A DNA stretch of 64,000 nt from Agapanthus africanus (lineage: Eukaryota; Streptophyta; Magnoliopsida; Asparagales; Amaryllidaceae), in NCBI GenBank assembly GCA_030015575.1, contig JASDDO010000016.1:176884815-176948814 (forward strand). The letters run 5' to 3'. The translations under genes and the position numbers were made by a program. Under the pieces are notes generated by a model, which saw nothing but the letters and a program-made list of their open reading frames with translations, did no database searches and was not told where the DNA came from. This document shows, piece by piece, positions 1-9,777 of this stretch. Each line of letters starts with the position of its first letter. Position 1 is the first letter of the stretch.

Positions 1-138
1 TTGCAAAATAAAATTGTAATCATACTTGAATAGTGAGTCAAGATGAAAAAACAATGAATCAAGCCCATACTTGCAACCATGCTCTCATTTTCAACCTCAT
101 TTCTATTTTTCTCAAAAATAGAAATTCTAGCCATGCTT

Positions 139-185
<47 letters not shown>
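1..185. other. Left edge: probable continuation of LTR F plus TA microsatellite
   Basis: AT-rich sequence without a credible gene. Because the solo LTR at 186 is embedded in TA repeats that continue on its other side within LTR F, this stretch is probably the next part of F (minus strand). Direct similarity to the solo LTR is weak here, so the assignment rests on layout. A 123-codon ORF starting at 79 crosses the TA run and encodes a Tyr-Ile repeat; it is not a gene. Confidence 0.4.
141..185. repeat. (TA)n microsatellite
   Basis: About 45 bp of uninterrupted TA dinucleotides directly abut the TG of the solo LTR. The presumed target duplication ATATA (181-185 and 2387-2391) lies in this repeat, so it carries little weight as proof of insertion. 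Confidence 0.95.
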
Positions 186-189
<4 letters not shown>

Positions 190-2386
190 AGTTATATGTA
201 TGCCCTAGAGGCCATTACTGTACATTGGATGTATATTGTAGTGGATGCTGGGACATATATAGCTAGGACTTTCTTGCTCGACATGATAGTACGCTATCTG
301 GTTGCTCTTTATCTTAACATGTATACTTTCTGTCTCTCTGATTACATGTTGATGAAGCCCTTAGGATGTGTACTCGACTTCCAGGACTATGATGTAGATC
401 ATACTAGTGGGGCCTGGGTAGTCCATGAGTACATCCTTCAATGTTCCTAGTCGTGGGAATATCGAGACGGGGCATCGATATTCCAGTGTAGACAAGCATA
501 TATCTTCTCGACCCATGTGATGGGCGATGGATGATCCCATATCCATTGGTGTTTGACATCAGAGATGGTATGCGGGTGCTCAGTGATCACTGGGTACACT
601 GAACGGACTCGCCGAGAACTCCCAGATGGTATTATACCTCACGTCAGATGGCAGTTCTCTGGTGACACTGGTACAACATAGTCTGTTGACCCGAGATCGT
701 CATAGAGTCTTGTGTGTCTCCCACTGTGCTTTGATTTCCACCCTACCACGGCTCTACTGAGTTGTGCAAACAGGTGGTTTTTGGGTACAGTCCCGATTCA
801 CATGGAGGCAATGAGCGATAGGAGGGGATTCGTCTCTCCCGGTATTGGGGGTTGATGTTGTGCTATGCTCGACTGGCCATAACTGGAAATCCCTGGCCAG
901 GGTTGCACTGATTTACTGGTAAGTGTTATCAGTAGTTTCGTGCTTGTTATGGAACTTACATCGGCATGACTTATCGAGCTACTGGGGTTTGACGTTTACC
1001 ACCCCTAGGCGAGATATGCGACATATCAGACGAACAGACCGGACTGTACGGTAAGTGTTACTGGTTGGATTCACAGGAGTGTGAGCGGGCTTGCTCGTCG
1101 ATCTTCTGATCGCTCAATACCCGGGTGGCCGTTACGTTTAGCAGACCGCTTACGGCTTGTGGGTGTTTGATATGATCATCATCTGCTGCCGGCGTATTGA
1201 CGAGTCTTTAGAGTCCTACACAGAGGTTTCCTGGCTCAAGCGAAACGAAATAGGAGCGCATATGAGATATGTGCGGGACCGAGAATAATACGTGTATGTG
1301 ATACCGTATTCTATTCTCGCGATGAATGTATCGAATGGTTGTATGTGATATAACCTAGTTATCGAATCGAGGATTGATTCGATAAGTCGATACATTGGAT
1401 ATTAGTCGGTCATATGCGATATGACCGGATCGATTAAATCAAGTGTTGATTTAATGATTTAATGTATAATTATATATTTGATATATTACTATGCATTAAC
1501 TAATATTTGTTCACTTTAGATGGATTTTCTCACTTGAAGTACACATTGTATATATGATATAGTTTTGTGCACTAGTTTGTATCATGTTTGATGATACATG
1601 CAAACTTGGGTATGTGTATGCTTTAAACCTTGTTTAGGTTAATGGTTAGGGTTTTGTAATCTTTACTTATTTATTTATTCTTTTATTCATTTATTTTGGC
1701 AAGAATAAAATGGTGGCTAACTTTGTTTCTTTCTTGAAACTTCATGAAGCTTTGACCATTTTGTTTCTTAGCCTTAACCTAACCATTAAACCTAACCCTA
1801 GTTTATTCTGTACACTTAACCATGGTTGCTATATGATAAGAATCACTTTATTTTCTATTTTCAATATTCTTATCATATTCTTTTCTTCTTCTTCTTCTTC
1901 AAGATGAAGAAAACCTTTGCTACCTTTAATGGTGACTTGAGAAAAAGAGTGAGAAATCCAAATCCAAAGTGAACCCACTTCCTATTTCTTCATCCTCTAC
2001 CACTTGCCATGTAGTATAGAGTGTTTTCTTCATAAGTTTCATGACCTGGTAAAGTTGGAGCTTGATCTTGAGTTGCCTCAACGTAGATCATCTTCGGCAT
2101 CGAAGTCGACGACCTAGCCCGATCATTTCTCCGATGAAACCACCGCGAGAGTCTAGGATGCCGATGGGTACAGCGGAGGGACGTCATTACGGAGCCAAGG
2201 AAGTGGAGGACCGGATCTACAAAGGTTGTAGTCACTTCCCTTTTAGTTAAAGTTGTTAACTTGTTATTGCATCGCCTTTACCTCTAGTCAACGATCGCGT
2301 TAGGGTTACTTGGCACATAGATAATTTTAGAATTGGCCATGTTTGATCTGTTGTGGAGTAGCATGGGTGTGCCTAGGAACCCTACA
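186..2386 (+). mobile_element. Solo LTR, family F (Ty1/copia)
   Basis: This 2,201-bp sequence begins TGTTAGTTATATG and ends CCTAGGAACCCTACA, with TA repeats on both sides. It shares the LTR core of the other elements (the block ending CCCTAGAGGCCATTACTG at its start, and the block around the perfect-stop GGTTGACGTTTACC-like segments), but no primer-binding site, internal region or second LTR follows. It is most similar to LTR F, lying in the opposite orientation around it. A solo LTR normally arises by recombination between the two LTRs of a full element. A donor-like AAAG/GTTGTAG is at about 2223, where other LTRs carry the proposed leader donor. Confidence 0.8.
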
Positions 2387-2458
2387 ATATATATATATAT
2401 ATATATATATATCATGAAGAATAATTATATATATATATATATCATGAAGAATAATTAG
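2387..2458. repeat. TA microsatellite with 30-bp tandem duplication
   Basis: A TA run is followed by two copies of TATCATGAAGAATAATT (from about 2410 and 2440) separated by more TA repeats, giving a 30-bp period. It belongs to LTR F as interrupted by the solo LTR. Confidence 0.85.
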
Positions 2459-3268
2459 TGAGCTAATGATATTAGTTAAGATATAATTATATCACATATA
2501 ATATATATCACATTATTAAATCAACATTTGATTTAATAATCCGGTTATATCAGATATGACCGACTAATATCATTTATCTGTATATCACATTATCAAATCA
2601 ACACTTGATTCGTTAATCTGGTTATATCGCATAAAACCGAACTTGATAACAGATAACTGCCAGATTACAATACGGTATCACATACACGTATTTAATCTGG
2701 CCCACACACATATCACATATGTGTCATACTTCGTTTCGCTTGAACCAGGGAACTTCTGTGTGGAACTCTAAAGACTCATCAATACGCCAGCAGTAGGTGA
2801 TGATCACATCAGTCACCTACAAGCCATCAGCGGTACTAGCTGGACGTAACGGCTACCCGAGTATTGAGTGATATGAAGATCAACAAGCAAGCATGTCCAT
2901 AGTCTCCATGAAACCTATCAGTAACACTACCGTACAGTCCGGTCTCTTCGTTTGATATGTCGCATATCATGTCTAGGGGTGGTAAACGTCAGACCCCGGT
3001 AACTTGATAAGTCATGCCGATGTCTGGCCTATAACGGTTCGAGAAACTACTGATAACACTTATCAGTAAATCTCATAAGCATCCCAGGCCAAGGACTTCC
3101 AGTTATAGCCAATCGAGCATAGCGCAACATCAACCCCTAATATCGAGAGAGACGAAACCCCTCCTATCGCTCATTGCCTCCATACGACTCGGGACTGTAC
3201 CCAAAATCCACCTGTTTGCACGTCTCCTTTGAGCATGGTAGGGAGGAAATCAAAGCATGGTGGGAGCC
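2387..3268 (-). mobile_element. LTR F, left fragment (interrupted by element A)
   Basis: Read on the minus strand this matches the solo LTR 186-2386 in order: the paired AATCAAGTGTTGATTTAAT segments, the CGGTCATAT block, the CAAACAGGTGG block and the region ending CATGGTGGGAGCC. The match resumes at 43456 beyond element A, and the join across A is colinear with the solo LTR. The U5 end is off the window or in 1-185. F is either a lone LTR or the 5' LTR of a minus-strand element whose body lies to the left. Confidence 0.8.
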
Positions 3269-4346
3269 TGTTAGTGTATATGCCCTAGAGGCCATTACTG
3301 TATCATACTAGTTTGTATATTACTTAATGGAAGCTTGGGATATTCACCTTGTATAAACAATCTTGCTCAATATAGTAGTATGCTACTTGGTTTGTTTCTA
3401 CTTCAATGTGTACATGTGTTTATTTTAGTATATCACCTATACACATTAGTAGAGCCCTTAGGATCTTTGCTTGATTACCAGCGTTGTGATGGCAGTCACA
3501 CTAGTAGGGGCTGGGTAATCTATAAGCACATCCTTATGCAGGTCCCTAGTCGCAGGACTATCGAGACAGGGCATCGATACTCCGGAGTAGACTAGCGCAT
3601 GCGCTTCTCATCCTAGAGTGGGAGATGGTCTGTCCCACAGCCATCAGTACGTCGTACTGGAGATAGTATGCAGGTGCTCGTTGGGTTACGAATACACTGG
3701 ACAGGACTCGTCGGGAACTGTTGGTTGGTACTATACCTATCGTCAGTTATCAGTTCCCAGGTGACATGAGTACAGCTTAGTCCGCTGACTTGACACTGTC
3801 ACCTCGCCTCGAGTGTGTTCCCACTGTACTTTGATTACTACCCTACCATGGCTCAAAGGAGTCGTGCAAACAGGTAGTAGTTGGGTACAGTCCCGAAGCA
3901 CTTGGAGGCAGTGACGGTTAGACAGGATTCGTCTCTCCCGGTATTGGGGGTTGACATCGCGCTGTGTCTAGGAGAGCCATTACACGAGTAGTCCCTGGCC
4001 AGGGCAAGCGAGATATACTGGTAGGCTTCCGGTGTTATCTCAGGGTGTTTTAGGCTTCACTCCGACACGACTTGTACCGCTATTAGGGGACTGACGTTTA
4101 CCGCCCCCCTAGGCCCGCTATGCGATGTATCAGACGAACAGACCGGACTGTACGGAGACTGTCACATTCAGGCTCAATAGGAGTTCAGATGGGTTTCACC
4201 TCGTCAGTCTTCTTGTCGGCATCTACCTGGGGACCGTTACGCACAGCTAGTGCCGCTTGCGGTCTGTGGTTAAACCCACTGCCAGCGTAGTGTCGAGTCT
4301 TTAGAGTCCACACAGAAAGCTATTCGCCTTTAGGCAAAAGAGTAAA

Positions 4347-4386
4347 GGTCGCATGGTTTTGCGACAGGTCGCATGGTTTTGCGGCA
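4347..4386 (+). repeat. 20-bp tandem duplication in the A LTR
   Basis: GGTCGCATGGTTTTGCG(A/G)CA occurs twice in direct succession. The A 3' LTR carries the same duplication; D LTRs carry one copy in the reverse orientation, so the duplication arose on A's lineage before insertion. Confidence 0.85.
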
Positions 4387-4585
4387 GGGTTCGGTCACAT
4401 CCGTGCTCTTGTGCACGTTTAGTGTCCGGACAGTTAACACTAGCGGGCTTTGGTTTAAGCCAGATCCTAGTGTACGTTTTGGAATTGATTTTATCTCGTA
4501 TGCATTCGTGTTCCTCGGAACGCGGATGCGGGTGTGTATGCACTGTTGACGGAGAGACAGAGGCAGAGGATTCTCATTAGGGTTG

Positions 4586-4751
4586 TTGACTGTTGACTGT
4601 TGACCATTGACTTTTTGGTAAACCCTAATGAGAATATGATATATGATTAACAATAATATTAATTAAGTATTATGGTGACATGGTTGTTGAGGGGTTGACT
4701 TTGTTGACTTGTTGACTTTGTTGACCGGTTGACTAGGTTGGACTAGTTGAC
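4586..4751 (+). promoter_or_regulatory. W-box-like TTGAC cluster in the A LTR
   Basis: Ten TTGAC(C/T) motifs on the + strand start at 4586, 4593, 4600, 4607, 4695, 4704, 4712, 4721, 4729 and 4747. TTGAC(C/T) is the binding core of plant WRKY factors, and stress-activated copia elements are known to use LTR cis elements. The cluster lies about 200 bp upstream of CT-rich sequence that could mark transcription start. Control by WRKY factors is inference; a simple expansion of a GTTGACTTT unit is the alternative. Confidence 0.5.
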
Positions 4752-5411
4752 CATCATGATGACAATGGCTATCATTTCATGGCAAAGACTTTTTGCTTGC
4801 TTGTTCTCTTGTGAAAAATGAGTGCATGAAATGATATGGCTATTGTAGCTTAAACCATCACATAATACTTGATTGCTATGTTTTGTTATGGTGGCTTTGG
4901 ATTATGAGAGCCAAGAGAGAAAAGTCTTTATCATTCTATCATTTTCATTCTCTCTCTTGTTCTTGAGCTCTCATCCTCTTCCTCTTGCTCTCCCTCTCTC
5001 TAGTCTATGGTTCACTTGTCTCATGTGTTGAGAAGCAAGAACCATAGGGAAAAATCCCAACACACTCTCCTCTACTCACTCTAGTTCATAAGGTTTAGCA
5101 AACCGAGTGAACTAGTTTCTTCAAAGCTCGAAGAAGAAGCCAAAGGTAGAAGCTTTCGGGTGGATCGATCTTCGGCGCAAGGAGACGACGGAGTGAAGCC
5201 GATCCGTACACCATCGAGAGTCAAAGACGAATGAGTTCAAGAAAGAAAGGTATAACCCCCTAACCGAGTAGTTAACAACTCCTAGTTAGGTTGTTAGGTA
5301 GATAGTTTGACAAAGATCCGGTTTTGAGTCCATGTTACCGCCTCTAGAAAATTGTTTTTCACCAAATTCCGCATGCCCGAAAGTACCGGGAGAGGTAGCG
5401 TGGACTTACAG

Positions 5412-5424
5412 TGGTATCAGAGCC
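5412..5424 (+). other. Primer-binding site of element A
   Basis: TGGTATCAGAGCC, one base after the LTR, is complementary to the 3' part of plant initiator tRNA-Met, the usual primer of plant Ty1/copia minus-strand synthesis. Confidence 0.93.
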
Positions 5425-5618
5425 AAGTTAAACACTACCTAACATGTTAGCATAGTAACTAGAAATTCGATCGTATAAAAAGTCGCGAAATACACCCCGA
5501 TATCAAACTTGCTGTCGATTTTTGAAGTGCTGTAAAAGTAATAAATCATACTTCAAAAATCGACTCAGGGTTTTTATAGTGCACTGAAGAAAAACGGTCC
5601 AGAGATCCTTCCAAACCA

Positions 5619-5662
5619 CCGCGGAAACGCGGCAATAGCTTGCTATTGCCACGGTTCCGCGG
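5619..5662 (+). promoter_or_regulatory. GC-rich leader hairpin, element A
   Basis: CCGCGGAA (5619-5626) pairs with TTCCGCGG (5655-5662), and GGCAATAGC (5631-5639) pairs with GCTATTGCC (5642-5650), with a short internal loop between them. It lies about 200 nt downstream of the PBS. Different sequences at the same place in B, C and D1 also fold into long GC-rich hairpins. Confidence 0.75.
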
Positions 5663-6547
5663 CCGATTAAGCTCCTCTGTGGATCGTCTTCATTGCAGTT
5701 TGTTCTATGGGGTATTTTGGGATTTTTGGTATATGTTTTTTCAGCCCAGATTTTCCAGAAAGAAAAATTTGTTTTTGGGGCTTTAAAAACCGTATTTTGA
5801 TCGAGTTTCTAAAGACTTAAGCTGACGGGTATTTATCTGTGATGTGATATTTGTATTGAACGTCTGCTAATCGCTATATGTCGATTAGTGGGAGTTATAC
5901 AAATATGTGATCTGTAATGTTATTGGTTTGTGTATATGAATTCATTGGATTGTCGCGGGTGAATAGCCGGGGGTTGTGAGACGAGAGTTTTCTTTTCTTT
6001 CAATTCATGTAAATTTGTAAATTGATGTAATAATTATTTATATGGCCGCACAACCGGGTCGGGGTTGTAGCCGTCATTGTATAATTTCTTTTTACTGTTT
6101 TTGCTCCTAGGATAGACCATGGAGGGGGTGCACAAACTACCGGGTATCCTGAAGTGCCGAGTGGCCTACTCACGGAGTTGACGGAGGTTGCTTCGCTTCG
6201 GGTACTTGGCGGGTTGTTTGCCGCACCCGTAGGGGTCTTGGGTGGGGTATTGGCTATTCACCGCGACCGTGTAATCTGCTTTTCGTTACAGGCTCGTACG
6301 AATTGCGGGTTCCTAGTATATCCAATGTGTTCATCTGTGATCTGAAATGGCTATCATTGCAATATATCTATATATGATATTATTTAGGCGTTGCTTATGT
6401 TTTACAGCCGCGCTAGCCCAGCCCCCGCTCTGTCGTTAGTTAAGTAACCTAACGGGTAATGACGGGGCCCCGTGGCGAATGCGAATGGCATAAGCTTACG
6501 TCATATTTTGGTTGTTTTCTGCAATGGTAGGATTAAATGATGGGACA

Positions 6548-6600
6548 CATTAAAAGAACTAATGCAAGAATTACACGCATTAAAAGAACTAATGCAAGAA
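6548..6600 (+). repeat. 30-bp-period direct duplication in the A leader
   Basis: CATTAAAAGAACTAATGCAAG begins at 6548 and again at 6578. The D leaders hold one copy in reverse orientation, so this is private to A. Confidence 0.85.
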
Positions 6601-6803
6601 AATAAACCAAGTAAAAGTCGTTGGAACACTTTCGAAAAACCACTCGGTTCTTTTCAAAACCAACTTTTAAATGCGGAGTTTGAGCCACTCCTTTTAAAAG
6701 CTATCTCGTTCCATCGATCATATCATGTTCACTACGTTCACGGTTTTGCCAAAACCATCCGTAGCCCTCCAACATTTCAGTTAAATATTCGGTAGTATTC
6801 AAG

Positions 6804-7016
6804 CTATGTATTTTGACCTCACGCCAAGGCATAGTGATTGGTAGCTGCCGGATATTTATCTGTTGCATAGATAGAATGCGTTGGTTTGAGACAGTCGTAC
6901 TGCCATTTTGGCCTACGTCAAGGGTAGGTACGGGTGGGTTCAAATTAACCTGGATAATGATGGGAAGAACTTGACATGTGACTTATGACATTTTGACCTC
7001 ACGCCAAGGTCATAAG
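6804..7016 (+). promoter_or_regulatory. Triple stem-loop module, element A
   Basis: Three hairpins about 90 nt apart: CTATG (6804)/CATAG (6830-6834); CGTAC (6896)/GTACG (6928-6932); CTTATGA (6982)/TCATAAG (7010-7016). Each encloses a TTGRC...GYCAAGG core. In A the cores of hairpins 1 and 3 read TTGACCTCACGCCAA, with one mismatch and a 5-nt loop, while hairpin 2 reads TTGGCCTACGTCAA. The same three hairpins occur in all seven leaders seen. Confidence 0.7.
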
Positions 7017-7226
7017 AGCATGGGGCAAAAATCTACATCGGGAGTTTCAAAAGAACTGAAACTTGCTAGCACTGCATACCATTTGGAGTGTGATGATTCT
7101 GGTAGGATTCCTTCAGTTTTGTCACGCAATGATATTTGGATCCCGATCCTACTGTGAGTATATGCTACTCCTCGGGAAATTTCTCACTTAACGATCAATG
7201 CTATAAACCAAGTAGGTGTCTAGAAA

Positions 7227-7320
7227 GGTGTCAGCGGGGCTACGCCCCCAGGGAAAAGAGGTTCTTAAATTAAGGAACTTCGCGAAAGCGTTGGAAAACC
7301 TCCCTCGAAGTACCGACACC
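7227..7320 (+). promoter_or_regulatory. Gag-proximal folded domain, element A
   Basis: A closing stem GGTGTC (7227-7232)/GACACC (7315-7320) encloses GGGGC/GCCCC (7236-7240 with 7244-7248), GAGGTT (7258-7263)/AACCTC (7297-7302) and CGC-GAAA-GCG (7281-7290), the last being a GNRA-type loop. This resembles a multi-branch RNA domain. It recurs in C, D1, D2 and G but not in B. Confidence 0.55.
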
Positions 7321-7511
7321 AGCCTGGCCGAACGGTTAAGCAAGAATTGTACGGTGAGATTGATCCTGACTAGTTCTTCCTTTTTGTTTTGAGGAGGGAT
7401 TCGAGAGATAGTGGGAGCCATCCTGTTTAGACAAACTAAAAACCATTCTAAACTTGCAAGAGCGTCATGCTGAGTGTTTCTTCTCTCTCCTAATTGCAGC
7501 GACCAATCGAC

Positions 7512-7533
7512 ATGACTGGACTTAAGTTACTTC
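7512..7533 (+). pseudogene. Element A gag, first seven codons
   Basis: The ATG at 7512 starts MTGLKLL, identical to the starts of C and D, 12 nt after the proposed splice acceptor. B1 inserted here: the TSD ACTTC is 7529-7533, and gag continues in register from 17694. Confidence 0.85.
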
Positions 7534-9777
7534 TGTAAGTGCACGGCGGCGCCCCGGCCGTCAATCCGACGGCCAAACGCGGAAACGGTGGTAAACTTAA
7601 AATTTTGCGGACTTGGCAAACCGGCACCACCGCGCACTAAACCCCGGATCGTGCCATTAAACTAGTCTAAGCTAACTACAAAGAGAAGGTTAGAGATGTA
7701 TACCGACGATCCAAGTCCTCCGGTCTTCATCTCCACTCCGATCTCCTCGCGGGATCTCCGTCCGTCTCCTCCTCGTTGGAAAGGGCACCACGAAGCCGGG
7801 TACTTTTACGGGCTCCCACCTCAATACCGAGGCAACTCGCGCATGAAGCCAGCAACTCGACATGCTCAAGATATGCTGTAGGAAGTGTAGTGTAGAGTGG
7901 ATGTCTCACTTTGGGGTTTGTTGCCATTTGTAGATGATGGAGGAAACAAGATAAGAAGAATGGTGCTTGCATTTTTCTTAGCATGAAAAAGGATCAAGAA
8001 AGAAGAAAACTCTCAAAGATGAAGCTCACATCTTCTTCTCACTCAACCATGGAAAAGACTTATGCATCAAGTGAGAATAATGGTGGAGGAAAATCTATAT
8101 GAAGCAAGAAGGGAGGTGAGTGTAGGAGATGTAGAAAAGGTGACCACATCAAGAGACAAAGAAACATACACCATGCTTCATACTATTGAACCCATACCCT
8201 CACTTTATCACAATCAAATCTCATAAATCAAAAGCATGGTTGAAAAGAAATGAAAGCTATCATAATCAATCTTTTACAAGAAACCCCTTCCACAAATGTT
8301 ATTTGCACAACTGCAAATAACCCCCTCCATCGGAAAAGTCCGGCCGGGAAAGAACAAAGGAAAACCGGCCGGAACGGAATGCAAACTGGCAACTCCAGAA
8401 AACTGGTCCCGTAATAAATTACAGGAAAACCCCCATACTATGCATACACACCCGCATCTGTATTCCGACCGGATACAAATGCAATGAGACAGAATCTACA
8501 CTGTACTAAACTAGGACCGGCTTAAACCAAAGCCGGCTAGTAAAATCCGTCCGATCCTGATCCGTGCAATACCGCACGTATCTGATCGAACGCTGCCATA
8601 TAATTATACGGCCACTAGTACAAAACCGTCCGATCCTGATCCGTGCAATACCGCACGTATCTGATCGGACCCTGCCATATCTCCATACGGCCTCTACAGC
8701 GTTTCGCCCGAAAGCTTGAGTAACTGAAAGTGTGGTGGACTCTAAAGACTCGTCAATACTATGGCTGTGGATTTAACCACTAGCACGTCAGAGGTATAAG
8801 CCAATACGTGACGGGCCACCAGCTATTGACTAAAAGGGACGTCGATGAGGAAGCTCACCCCGACACCCAACTGAGCCTGTCAGTGACAATATCCGTACAG
8901 TCCGGTCCGTTCGTCTATGAGCATCGCATGGCGGGCCTAGGGGGTTGGTAAAAGTCAGACCCCCAAAAGCGGTACAAGTCGTGTCGGAGTGTAGCCCAGA
9001 ACACCCTGAGATACTACTGGAATACCTACCAGTAAATCTCCTGCCTTGGCCAAGGTCTTTGTGTAATGGCTCTCCTAGACACAGCGCGACCTCACCCCCA
9101 ATACCGGGAGAGACGAAACCCCCGAAGATCCGCTCACTGCCTCCATGTGGCTCGGGACTGTACCCAACTAAAACCTGTTTGCACGACTCCTTTGAGCCGT
9201 GGTAGGGTAGTAATCAAAGTACAGTGGGAACTCACACGAGACAAATGACGATCCCCAGGTCGATGAACTAACCTGTACACATGTCACCTGGGAACTGCTA
9301 TCTGACGTCAAGTATAATCCCAACTAGCAGGTTCCCGGCGAGTCCTGTCCGGTGTACTCATAACCCAATGAGCACCTGTATACATCTTAGGTGATCCAAC
9401 TGACACCAGTGGCTTGTGAGACCGGCCACCGCCCCTCGTCGGGGTCTCGACTGTATACACTAGTCTACTCTGGAGAATCGATGCCCTGTCTCGAAACTCC
9501 CACGACTAGGGACCTATTAAGGATGTGCTTGTAGACTCCAGCTCTCACTTATATGATCGCCCTCATACTGCTGGCAGTCAAGCATGAATCCTAGGGCTCT
9601 ATCAACGTGCAATAGTGATCTGCCATGTCACCTAAAGCAGTACACGATGATAAAGGTAAACCAGATAGCATACTATCATCTCGAGTAAGACTGTCCTACC
9701 GGGATAGGTCCTCCCTCAATCATTGCAATCACGTGCCTGTGATCCAATAATTGACTCTGAGGGCACTATCTCCAACA
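7534..9777 (-). repeat. B1 3' LTR
   Basis: Read on the minus strand it begins TGTTGGAGATAGTGCCC and ends GGCGCCGCCGTGCACTTACA. It holds a 78-bp tandem duplication at 8548-8703, present in both B1 LTRs and single in B2. ORFs of 60-86 codons recur in both LTRs merely because the LTRs are nearly identical. Confidence 0.92.
8548..8703 (-). repeat. 78-bp tandem duplication in the B1 LTR
   Basis: The unit beginning CCGTCCGATCCTGATCC at 8548 repeats from 8626. Each unit contains GTGC/GCAC and GATC/GATC inverted repeats, so each could form a stem-loop. The copy in the other LTR starts near 16463. This accounts for over half of the 137-bp length difference from B2's LTR. Confidence 0.85.

Larger units (their letters stand above)
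3269..5410 (+). repeat. Element A 5' LTR
   Basis: This 2,142-bp LTR starts TGTTAGTGTATATGCCC and ends GTGGACTTACA immediately before the PBS. It contains a 20-bp tandem duplication (4347-4386), a dense TTGAC cluster (4586-4751), pyrimidine-rich stretches at about 4935-5005 resembling a plant Y-patch near a transcription start, and an AAAG/GTATAA donor candidate with GT at 5250-5251. Short ORFs in it are conserved only because the LTR nucleotide sequence is conserved. Confidence 0.93.
5425..7511 (+). other. Element A leader (untranslated, candidate intron)
   Basis: No coding capacity of note. In order it holds a GC-rich hairpin (5619-5662), the block with CCCGTAGGGGTC, the GTTAGTTAAGTAACCTAACGG palindrome segment near 6435, a 30-bp duplication (6548-6600), the three stem-loops (6804-7016), a gag-proximal folded domain (7227-7320) and a polypyrimidine tract with CCTAATTGCAG ending at 7499. 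The same order recurs in C, D1 and D2. A donor at 5250 and an acceptor at 7498-7499 would define a 2,250-nt intron containing the PBS. Confidence 0.75.

Noticed and set aside
79..450. 123-codon ORF with Tyr-Ile repeat
   Set aside because: It is produced by the TA microsatellite and runs into the solo LTR; no gene-like features.
3335..3595. 86-codon ORF (MGYSPCINNLAQ...) that recurs in A LTRs and, antisense to the window, near 62133-62402
   Set aside because: It recurs because LTR nucleotide sequence is conserved; it carries substitutions without frame preference and is interrupted in C and in D LTRs 1 and 2.
4981..5005. CT-rich tracts and dispersed repeats as a CRISPR array or bacterial promoter
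   Set aside because: Eukaryotic transposon sequence; no regular direct repeat-spacer pattern.
7327..7345. tRNA-like box A (TGGCCGAACGGTTAAGC) near the gag-proximal domain
   Set aside because: It resembles a tRNA D-arm, but no proper B box (GGTTCGANNCC) or cloverleaf follows; the weak GATTCGAGAGA about 70 nt downstream lacks the conserved end. No tRNA or SINE called.
8945..9205. ORFs of 60-86 codons repeated in B LTRs, and 71-codon ORFs in D LTRs
   Set aside because: They lie antisense to the element within LTRs; identity reflects LTR identity, not protein constraint.
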